Source of the DNA: Alphaproteobacteria bacterium
GTDB lineage: Bacteria; Pseudomonadota; Alphaproteobacteria; Acetobacterales; Acetobacteraceae
DNA: 7,450 nucleotides
Direction of reading: 5' to 3'
NCBI GenBank assembly: GCA_013298245.1
Contig: JAAFHD010000015.1
Coordinates: 11,921 to 19,370, forward strand
The notes below the pieces were generated by a model, which was given only the letters and a program-made list of their open reading frames with translations, was not told the DNA's origin and did not search any database. A program made the translations under genes and the position numbers. The first letter of the stretch is position 1; the number at the start of each line of letters is the position of its first letter. This document shows positions 1-5,413 of the stretch, piece by piece.

Positions 1-512
1 AAGAAGGGCGCGAAGAAATCGGCGGGCCGGTCCAGCGCGCGCGCATAAATCGGTAGCAGCGACAGGCCCAGGGATTCAAAAGCGCCCATGGCGCGCAGGA
101 TGGCGTCGCGAAAACCCGGCAAGGCGGGCCATTGGTTCACGCCGCGGAAGCGCTTGCCGGTGCGAACATCCGGGTGGTCGGCAGGCAGGTCGCGCTTGAA
201 GAACACCGCCTCGTTCGCATTGGGCAACGCGACGGCGCCCACCGCGTTGACGCGCGTGGTCGCACCGCGCATCGGCATGTAGCCGATATTGTGCTCGTTG
301 ATCTTCAGCGCGAGTTTGTCGTCGAGCGACTGCGCGTGGAAGCGTTCGGCTTCGGCGAAAGTCGCGTCCAGCAGCGGCTGCGCGATGCCGTGGTTGCGGA
401 CGAAGTAGAAGCCCACTTCGGTGAAGGCTGTTCGCAGCTCGGCGCCGAGCCGCTCCAGCGCACCGGGTTTGCCCGCACGCAGCGGGCCGAGGTCGAGGAC
501 AGGGATTTCCAT
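1..512 (-). CDS. Isopenicillin-N-synthase-like Fe(II)/2-oxoglutarate oxygenase, N-terminal part (truncated by window edge)
   Basis: An open frame starts at ATG 512-510 and stays open to the left edge, giving 170 codons with no stop. The translation opens MEIPVLDLGPL, the usual first strand of the DIOX_N domain. It continues with VGFYFVRNHGI (residues 33-43), the family hallmark, then LPNANEAVFFKRD (about 96-108) and NQWPALPGFR (about 126-135), both recognisable in bacterial isopenicillin-N-synthase-type oxygenases. The family couples 2-oxoglutarate (or substrate) oxidation to oxygenation of small molecules in the cytoplasm; the substrate here is unknown. The HxD...H iron ligands and the Arg that binds 2-oxoglutarate lie in the C-terminal half, beyond the window, so catalytic integrity cannot be judged. 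Full members are about 310-350 residues, so roughly half is present. ATG 512 is chosen because the family fold begins right there; its upstream Shine-Dalgarno is poor. It lies 31 bp downstream of the radA stop on the same strand and could be the distal gene of an htpX-radA transcript. Confidence 0.88.
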   Translation of the reverse strand, partial: MEIPVLDLGPLRAGKPGALERLGAELRTAFTEVGFYFVRNHGIAQPLLDATFAEAERFHAQSLDDKLALKINEHNIGYMPMRGATTRVNAVGAVALPNANEAVFFKRDLPADHPDVRTGKRFRGVNQWPALPGFRDAILRAMGAFESLGLSLLPIYARALDRPADFFAPF

Positions 513-523
513 ACACCCAGCGT

Positions 524-535
524 CGCGCCGGCGCG
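524..535. repeat. 12-bp perfect GC palindrome in the radA-oxygenase gap
   Basis: The bases CGCGCCGGCGCG form a perfect inverted repeat. They are followed directly by an alternating CG run (about 531-540), between the radA stop and the oxygenase start. The element has no central loop and no T-run, so it is not a convincing intrinsic terminator. In such GC-rich DNA it may be chance, but it lies in the only untranslated stretch between the two genes. Confidence 0.35.
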
Positions 536-543
536 CGCGCGGA

Positions 544-1932
544 TCAAGCCGTTTTCTTGGCCGGCTTGAATCGCGCCACCAGGTCGGACAGATGCCCGAT
601 CTCGGCCAGCGCGATGCCATCCGGTGCCGGCACCCGCGCACTGCGCCCGGCACGGCGCGGTGCGGTAGCGGCTGCGAAGCCCAGCTTCGCGGCCTCGCGC
701 AATCGTTGGTCCGGCTGCGCCACCTGGCGCACCTCGCCGGACAATCCGACCTCTCCGAAATAGACACGATCCGCATCGGTGGGCTGGTCCAGCGCCGCGC
801 TGACCAGCGCCGCCGCCACCGCCAAATCGGCTGCCGGTTCGTTGATGCGCAGTCCGCCAGCGATGTTCAGGTACACATCATTCTGCCCGATATTCACGCC
901 GCATCGCGCATCCAGCACGGCCAGCAGCATCGATAGCCGCCCACTATCCCACCCCACCACCTGGCGCCGCGGACTGCCACCATTGGTGGGTGAGAGCAGC
1001 GCCTGCACCTCCACCAGCACCGGCCGCGTGCCTTCGATGCCGGCGAACACCGCACTGCCGGAAATATTGCCGCGCCGCTCGGCCAAGAACAGCGCCGACG
1101 GGTTGGGCACTTCCACCAACCCTTCCTCGGTCATCTCGAAGACGCCAATCTCATCGGTGGCGCCAAAGCGGTTCTTGGTCGCGCGCAGGATGCGGAACTG
1201 GTGGCCGCGATCACCTTCGAAATACAGCGTCGCATCAACCATGTGTTCCAGCACGCGCGGGCCGGCCAACTGCCCTTCCTTGGTAACATGGCCTACCAGC
1301 ACGAGCGCGAAATCCGCGGCCTTCGCCAGTCGTATCAATTCGGCGGCGCAGGCGCGCACCTGCGCCACCGTGCCGGGTGCTGAATCCAGTGCGTCCAGCC
1401 ACATGGTCTGGATGGAATCGATCACCACCAGGGCGGCGCCGCGTTCAGCTTCCAGCGTCGCGATGATGTCGCGCAGCGCGGTCGCGCTGGCCAGCGCAAG
1501 CGGCGCGTTTTCCAGCCCCAGGCGCCGCGCGCGCATACGCACCTGCGCGACCGCTTCCTCACCAGAAATATACAGGGCGCGCTGCCCATTGGCTGCGATG
1601 CGCGAAGCCGCCTGCAACAGGATGGTGGACTTGCCGATTCCGGGGTCACCGCCCACCAGTACCGCCGAGCCGGCGACAAAACCACCCCCCAGCGCGCGGT
1701 CGAATTCAGCGATACCGGTGCGGCTGCGCGCCGGCGGCGCGCTCGTGCCCAACAAGTCCACGAATTCGATGCGCCGCCCAGGGCCGGCCTTCGCCGCTGG
1801 GCCTGGCCCGCGTGCCAAGGGCGCCTCTTCGGTCAGCGTGTTCCATTCGCCACAGGCGTCGCAGCGGCCCTGCCATTTGGGATGGATTGCACCGCAAGCC
1901 TGACAGGCAAAGCGCGTCTTTTCTTTTGCCAC
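544..1932 (-). CDS. radA: DNA repair/recombination protein RadA (Sms)
   Basis: This 462-residue protein has the full RadA layout and usual length (about 450-460). It has an N-terminal four-cysteine zinc finger (C10, C13, C24, C27), a RecA-like ATPase core with Walker A GDPGIGKST (about 95-103), Walker B LVVIDSIQT (about 168-176, Asp172), and the RadA-specific KNRFG motif (253-257). A C-terminal Lon-protease-like domain (about 290-450) includes EPAADLAVAAAL and FGEVGLSGEVRQV; in this family that domain is not a working protease. RadA is a cytoplasmic ATPase that drives branch migration and processing of recombination intermediates. The start codon is GTG (complement of 1930-1932), supported because MAKEKTRFACQACG matches the expected N-terminus. 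The Shine-Dalgarno is weak, and the start is only 6 bp after the htpX stop, so translation may depend on ribosomes finishing htpX. No frameshift or missing motif is visible. Confidence 0.97.
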   Translation of the reverse strand: MAKEKTRFACQACGAIHPKWQGRCDACGEWNTLTEEAPLARGPGPAAKAGPGRRIEFVDLLGTSAPPARSRTGIAEFDRALGGGFVAGSAVLVGGDPGIGKSTILLQAASRIAANGQRALYISGEEAVAQVRMRARRLGLENAPLALASATALRDIIATLEAERGAALVVIDSIQTMWLDALDSAPGTVAQVRACAAELIRLAKAADFALVLVGHVTKEGQLAGPRVLEHMVDATLYFEGDRGHQFRILRATKNRFGATDEIGVFEMTEEGLVEVPNPSALFLAERRGNISGSAVFAGIEGTRPVLVEVQALLSPTNGGSPRRQVVGWDSGRLSMLLAVLDARCGVNIGQNDVYLNIAGGLRINEPAADLAVAAALVSAALDQPTDADRVYFGEVGLSGEVRQVAQPDQRLREAAKLGFAAATAPRRAGRSARVPAPDGIALAEIGHLSDLVARFKPAKKTA

Positions 1933-1938
1933 GCCGAA

Positions 1939-2892
1939 CTACGCCCAAGGGTTCCGCGCGCCCGGCTGCGACCAGGGCGACACCGGCGCCGGCTTCGCCC
2001 AGGGGCTGCCGCCGGGCGGTTGCGCGGGCGCATCCAGATACACGCCGCCGGTTGGCCGCATCTGCATCAGCCGCGCCACGCGCTGTTCGGTCGGCGGGTG
2101 CGTCGCGAACAGGTTGCGCGCGGAAAAGCCCTGCAACGGGTTGATGATGAACATATGCGCGGTGGCTGGATGCGCCTCCGCGTTTTCGTTCAGCGTGCTG
2201 TGCTTGTAGCCCTCCAGCTTCTGCAGGCCGCTCGCCAGCCAAGCGGGGTCGCCGCAGATTTCGGCACCCTCCCGATCAGCCTCGAATTCGCGCGCGCGGC
2301 TGATTGCCATCTGCACCAGCATCGCCGCGATGGGCCCCAAAATCATGATCGCCAGCGCGCCGATGAAGCCCAGCGGATTGCGGTTGTCGCGCCCACGCGC
2401 GAACAGCCCACCGAATTGCGCCAGCATGCCAATGGCGCCCGACAGCGTCGCGGCAATCGACATCACGAGAATATCGCGATGCTTGATGTGCGCGATCTCA
2501 TGCGCGATCACGCCCGCCACCTCGCGCTCATCCATCAGATCGATCAGCCCGGAATTGACCGCGACCACGCCATTGGAAGGCCCGCGCCCGGTGGCGAAGG
2601 CATTCGGCTGATCCTCATGGATCACATAGAGCTGCGGCATCGGGATGCCCGCGCGCTGGGCCAATTGCTGCGTCATCGCATAGAGCCGTGGCGCATCCTG
2701 CGGCCCGACAGGCTGCGCGTTGTGCATGCGCAGCACCATCCCCGCACTGCCCCACCACGCGAACAGGTTCATACCGCCCGCGATCACCAGCGCGATCAGC
2801 GCGCCACCCTGACCCGCGATCAGATAGCCGCAGAAACCGAACAGGGCGGTCAGCCCCGCCAGCAAGATGAAGGTGCGCGCGTAACCCGCCAT
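1939..2892 (-). CDS. htpX: Membrane zinc metalloprotease HtpX (M48B)
   Basis: This 317-residue protein begins MAGYARTFILLAGL and has the HtpX plan. Two N-terminal membrane segments (about 5-27 and 29-50) come first, then a cytoplasmic catalytic part with HEIAHIKHRD (HExxH at 131-135), then two more hydrophobic segments (about 143-164 and 176-198). SRAREFEAD follows, supplying the ExxxD motif (Glu202, Asp206) with the third zinc ligand, and the late signature THPPTEQRVARL is at about 264-275. HtpX sits in the inner membrane and degrades misfolded membrane proteins alongside FtsH. The start at 2892 is preferred because family homology begins there and AAGGGG lies 6 nt upstream. An in-frame start at 3003 would add a 37-residue leader with no family resemblance and would run antisense through the DUF1674 gene. 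The C-terminus carries a Pro/Trp-rich tail (about 296-317) with SPWAKP, SPWSQP and NPWA. The gene is the first of the minus-strand group and is divergent from the DUF1674 gene. Confidence 0.96.
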   Translation of the reverse strand: MAGYARTFILLAGLTALFGFCGYLIAGQGGALIALVIAGGMNLFAWWGSAGMVLRMHNAQPVGPQDAPRLYAMTQQLAQRAGIPMPQLYVIHEDQPNAFATGRGPSNGVVAVNSGLIDLMDEREVAGVIAHEIAHIKHRDILVMSIAATLSGAIGMLAQFGGLFARGRDNRNPLGFIGALAIMILGPIAAMLVQMAISRAREFEADREGAEICGDPAWLASGLQKLEGYKHSTLNENAEAHPATAHMFIINPLQGFSARNLFATHPPTEQRVARLMQMRPTGGVYLDAPAQPPGGSPWAKPAPVSPWSQPGARNPWA

Positions 2893-2936
2893 GGCTTGCC
2901 CCTTGATGCGCCGTGCCTGCATGGCACATGGGGACC
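2893..2936. promoter_or_regulatory. Divergent intergenic spacer with hyphenated palindrome (2913-2927)
   Basis: Only 44 bp separate the htpX start (minus) from the DUF1674 start (plus). Within it, GTGCC at 2913-2917 and GGCAC at 2923-2927 form a perfect 5-bp inverted repeat around TGCAT. No convincing -35/-10 pair was recognised on either strand. Promoters for the two directions must lie here or inside the opposing coding starts. The palindrome could be a small operator shared by both genes, but its short arms make chance plausible. Confidence 0.4.
2899..2904 (-). promoter_or_regulatory. Ribosome binding site of htpX
   Basis: On the minus strand AAGGGG lies 6 nt before ATG 2892. It resembles the AAGGAG consensus and supports 2892 over the longer in-frame start at 3003. 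Confidence 0.6.
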
Positions 2937-3119
2937 ATGGACGACAAACCGCAAGACCTGCCGGCCGGTCAACGCCCCCGCCCGGCACCGCCGCTGACGC
3001 CACTGAAGCGCCCGCAGCGCCCGCATTCCACGCCCGGCGTGGAGGATGGCGGCCCCACCGGCCCAGAGCCTACGCGCTACAATGATTGGGAACGCAAGGG
3101 CCGCGTCAGCGATTTCTGA
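2937..3119 (+). CDS. DUF1674 / SDHAF4-like succinate dehydrogenase assembly factor family protein
   Basis: This 60-residue protein starts MDDKPQDLPAG, has a proline-rich and probably disordered first half, and ends with GPEPTRYNDWERKGRVSDF. That closely matches the conserved C-terminal block of DUF1674, the bacterial relatives of mitochondrial SDHAF4/Sdh8. In eukaryotes SDHAF4 binds flavinylated SdhA and helps it join the iron-sulfur subunit of succinate dehydrogenase. The same role in this bacterium is an inference. The family block usually reads TRYGDWE, so Asn replaces Gly at residue 49. The start is uncertain: ATG 2937 has GGGGA only 2 nt upstream, and in-frame ATG 2928 (MGTMDD) or GTG 2913 would lengthen it by 3 or 8 residues. 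All three share the diagnostic C-terminus. It is divergent from htpX and leads the plus-strand genes, 59 bp before the CoA-transferase gene. Confidence 0.88.
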   Translation: MDDKPQDLPAGQRPRPAPPLTPLKRPQRPHSTPGVEDGGPTGPEPTRYNDWERKGRVSDF

Positions 3120-3178
3120 CCCCTTGCTGCCGCGTCCGGTCTGCGTTTGTCTGACAGCAACGGATGGGGTGGAAACGC
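3120..3178 (+). other. 59-bp spacer with an imperfect inverted repeat
   Basis: The spacer separates the DUF1674 stop from the CoA-transferase start. TTGCTG (3124-3129) and CAGCAA (3155-3160) are exact inverted arms, extending outward to 8 of 9 matches, around a 25-nt loop. No T-run follows, so this is not a typical intrinsic terminator, and no clear promoter was recognised. The spacer may contain the promoter of the three-gene metabolic unit, or the genes may be co-transcribed with DUF1674. Confidence 0.3.
3168..3173 (+). promoter_or_regulatory. Ribosome binding site of the CoA-transferase gene
   Basis: GGTGGA lies 5 nt before ATG 3179. This position supports ATG 3179 (MPLSGLRVVEF, where family homology begins) over the in-frame ATG at 3164, which would overlap the site and add only MGWKR. 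Confidence 0.6.
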
Positions 3179-5413
3179 ATGCCGCTTTCGGGCCTGCGCG
3201 TGGTCGAATTCGCGGCGCCGCTCGGTGCCTATGCCGGGCGCTTGTTCGCAGGGCTGGGCGCGGATGTGGTGCTGGTCGAGCCGCCTGGTGGCGGGCCATT
3301 GCGCGCACGCGGACTGCTGCATGCCGCGCTGAATGCGGGCAAACGCGGCATAACCCTGGACTGGCGCAGCGAGGACGCGCGCCGCTTGGCCGAAGGCGCT
3401 GACCTGGTCATTGCCGGCGCGCCGCTGCCCTTCGATCCGCGTCTGACGAACCCGGCACTGATCGTGTTGCAGCTTTCGCCGTTCGGCGCGGATGGCCCCT
3501 ATGCCGGCTGGCAGGCGGAGGACATCACCGCGCTGGCTTTGGGCGGCATGCTGACCTTGGCGGGCTATCCCGGCGCGCCACCCATTGCGGCCTGCGGTGA
3601 ACAGGCGATCGGCGCCGCCAGCCTGTTCGGCGCGGTCGGCGCGATGGCCGCGCTGCTGCGCGCGGAGGCGACCGGTGCGGGCGCCACGGTCGATGTCTCG
3701 ATGCAGGAATGCGTCGCCATGGGTCAGGAAAACGCGATCCAGTTCCTGGAGCTGGAAGGCGTGGTGCGCGGCCGCAACGCTGGCGGTCAGCGCCAGGCCG
3801 GCACCGGCGTTTTCGCGTGCCGCGATGGGCATGTGTATCTGATGGCTGGCGGCATCGCGTCCAACCGGTTCTGGGGTGCGACGGTGCAATGGCTGGACGA
3901 TGCCGGCGCGCCCGGCGCGGCCGCGCTGCGCGACGCCAAATGGGACGACGCCGCCTGGCTGAACACCGCCGAAGCCAAGCGCATCTTCGCCGCGATGTGG
4001 GAACCCATCGCCGCCGCGCACAGCAAGGCGGAGCTGAACGCGGAGGCGAAACGCCGTCGCATCCCGCTCGCACCCGTCGCCACCGCGCGCGACATCCTGG
4101 GCAGCGAGCAATTGAACGCACGCGGATATTTCGTGGAGCAAGACGGGCTGCGCGTGCCTGGCGCACCATACCGGCTGTCGGCCACGCCATGGCGCGCGCT
4201 GGGGCCGGCGCCGGGGTTGGATGAACACCGCGATGCGGTGCTGCGTGACATCCGCACGCCGCCCGCACCGCGCGCAGCGCCCGCTGGACCGCCGCTCACC
4301 GGCCTGCGCGTCGCGGATTTCACCTGGATCGGGGCCGGTGCGTATGCGACGCGCCTGCTGGCTGATCTGGGCGCGGATGTCATCAAGATCGAAAGTGCCA
4401 CGCGGCTGGATACGCTGCGTGACGCCAAGCCGTTCAAGGACCGCGTGCGCGGCGTGAATCGCAGCGGCTATTTCGCCGACCGCAATTGCGGCAAGCGCAG
4501 CATCACGCTGGACCTGAAACACGCCGACGGGCTGCGCGTGGCGCGCGAACTGGTCGCGCGCGCGGACATCGTCGCGAACAACTTCTCGCCAGGCGTGATG
4601 GAGCGCCTTGGCCTGGGTTTCGAGACAGTGCGCGCGATGAATCCCGGCGCCATCTACCTGGCCATGTCCATGCAGGGCGCCACCGGCCCCGAGCATGAAT
4701 CGCGCGGCTATGGCCTGACGATTTCCGCACTCACCGGCTTTCAGCACTTGACCGCACTGCCGGGCCGCGAGCCCGCCGGCACCGGCACCAACTACCCCGA
4801 CCACATCCCGAACCCGACGCACGCCGTCTTCGCCGTACTGGCCGCGCTGCGGCATCGGCGCGCGACGGGGCAGGGGCAGTTCATCGATGTGGCGCAGACT
4901 GAACCGACGATCGCGATGCTGGCACCCATCATCATGCAGGCACAGCTGCAAGCGGAAGACCCGGGGCCGAATGGCAACACACACCCGCACATGCGGTTGC
5001 AGGGCGTGTTTCCCTGCGCCGGCGATGACCGCTGGATCGCCATCAGTCTGCGCGATGCACAGGATGCGCAGGCCTGCGCGCGTGTGCTCGGTATTGCGGC
5101 GCTGGATGCGCTGCCGGATGCCACCCGCACGCACGACCCGCACACCCTGATGCGGGCGTTGCAAGCCGCAGGCGTGCCCGCCGGCGTCGTGCAGACCAGC
5201 GCCGATGTGCTGTCCGATCCGCAGCTGCGCCATCGCGCCCATTTCGCGCCGCTGCCGCATGCGGAGATGGGCGTAACCCACTACAACGCGCTGCCCTTCA
5301 CCATGGATGGCCTGCCGCGCCACCCGCGGAGCGCGGCGCCATTGTTGGGCGAGCACACGGCCGAAATCTGTGCTGAACTGGGCATCACCGCATCACCGGA
5401 GGCGCTGCAATGA
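3179..5413 (+). CDS. Fused two-domain class III CoA-transferase (CaiB/BaiF family), N-terminal domain probably non-catalytic
   Basis: This 744-residue protein is two CaiB/BaiF domains in tandem; ordinary members are about 380-420 residues. Domain 1 (about 1-355) opens MPLSGLRVVEFAAPLG with GLGADVVLVE (25-34) and NAGKRGITLDW (52-62). Domain 2 (about 372-744) opens PLTGLRVADFTWIG with DLGADVIKIE (396-405) and NCGKRSITLDL (436-446), then NYPDHIPNPTHAVFAVLAAL (538-557), then GQGQFIDVAQTEP. Class III enzymes move CoA between carboxylic acids through an Asp-linked anhydride. By alignment to the Frc/CaiB pattern that Asp is Asp541 in domain 2. The equivalent stretch of domain 1 reads CGEQAIGAASLFGA (about 139-152) with no Asp, so domain 1 may be structural or bind substrate. 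The fused plan with one live Asp resembles DddD (DMSP acyl-CoA transferase/lyase), but I see no basis for assigning that substrate. The stop overlaps the next start (ATGA), so it is probably coupled to the MmgE/PrpD gene. Family certain; substrate unknown. Confidence 0.93.
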   Translation: MPLSGLRVVEFAAPLGAYAGRLFAGLGADVVLVEPPGGGPLRARGLLHAALNAGKRGITLDWRSEDARRLAEGADLVIAGAPLPFDPRLTNPALIVLQLSPFGADGPYAGWQAEDITALALGGMLTLAGYPGAPPIAACGEQAIGAASLFGAVGAMAALLRAEATGAGATVDVSMQECVAMGQENAIQFLELEGVVRGRNAGGQRQAGTGVFACRDGHVYLMAGGIASNRFWGATVQWLDDAGAPGAAALRDAKWDDAAWLNTAEAKRIFAAMWEPIAAAHSKAELNAEAKRRRIPLAPVATARDILGSEQLNARGYFVEQDGLRVPGAPYRLSATPWRALGPAPGLDEHRDAVLRDIRTPPAPRAAPAGPPLTGLRVADFTWIGAGAYATRLLADLGADVIKIESATRLDTLRDAKPFKDRVRGVNRSGYFADRNCGKRSITLDLKHADGLRVARELVARADIVANNFSPGVMERLGLGFETVRAMNPGAIYLAMSMQGATGPEHESRGYGLTISALTGFQHLTALPGREPAGTGTNYPDHIPNPTHAVFAVLAALRHRRATGQGQFIDVAQTEPTIAMLAPIIMQAQLQAEDPGPNGNTHPHMRLQGVFPCAGDDRWIAISLRDAQDAQACARVLGIAALDALPDATRTHDPHTLMRALQAAGVPAGVVQTSADVLSDPQLRHRAHFAPLPHAEMGVTHYNALPFTMDGLPRHPRSAAPLLGEHTAEICAELGITASPEALQ
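3254..3267 (+). repeat. Trace of internal domain duplication (copy 1; copy 2 at 4367-4380)
   Basis: The 14 bases CTGGGCGCGGATGT recur exactly at 4367-4380, 1113 bp (371 codons) downstream and in the same frame. They encode LGADV in both CoA-transferase domains. The spacing equals the domain period. This is conserved-motif identity between paralogous domains, not a mobile repeat. Confidence 0.5.
5398..5402 (+). promoter_or_regulatory. Ribosome binding site of the MmgE/PrpD gene
   Basis: GGAGG inside the end of the CoA-transferase gene lies 7 nt before ATG 5410. It is the strongest Shine-Dalgarno in the window and confirms the start that overlaps the upstream stop. Confidence 0.75.

Noticed and set aside
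779..1903. A 374-codon plus-strand open frame opposite radA
   Set aside because: Ser/Ala/Pro/Arg-rich with no family resemblance. RadA on the other strand is complete with every expected motif.
1882..2997. A 371-codon plus-strand open frame opposite htpX
   Set aside because: It is in codon register with htpX and open for the same base-composition reason. It has no domain, and it conflicts with the DUF1674 gene and the end of radA.
2893..3003. Longer N-terminus for HtpX starting at 3003
   Set aside because: The added residues have no family match, overlap the DUF1674 gene antisense, and ignore the good AAGGGG site before 2892.
3164..3178. ATG 3164 as the CoA-transferase start
   Set aside because: It would overlap the likely GGTGGA ribosome site and add residues not seen in the family.
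3120..3178. Intrinsic terminator after the DUF1674 gene
   Set aside because: The inverted repeat has a 25-nt loop and no downstream T-run.
3077..5356. A 759-codon minus-strand open frame opposite the CoA-transferase gene
   Set aside because: Its codons lie in exact register opposite the sense codons. Stops would need TTA, CTA or TCA sense codons, which are rare at this GC content. The translation is Arg/Ala/Gln/His-rich with no recognisable domain, while the sense strand encodes clear CaiB motifs.
3179..5413. Calling the fused CoA-transferase DddD (DMSP lyase)
   Set aside because: The domain plan is similar, but no DMSP-specific neighbours (BCCT transporter, dddB/dddC) are visible and the length differs. 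Architecture alone is not enough.
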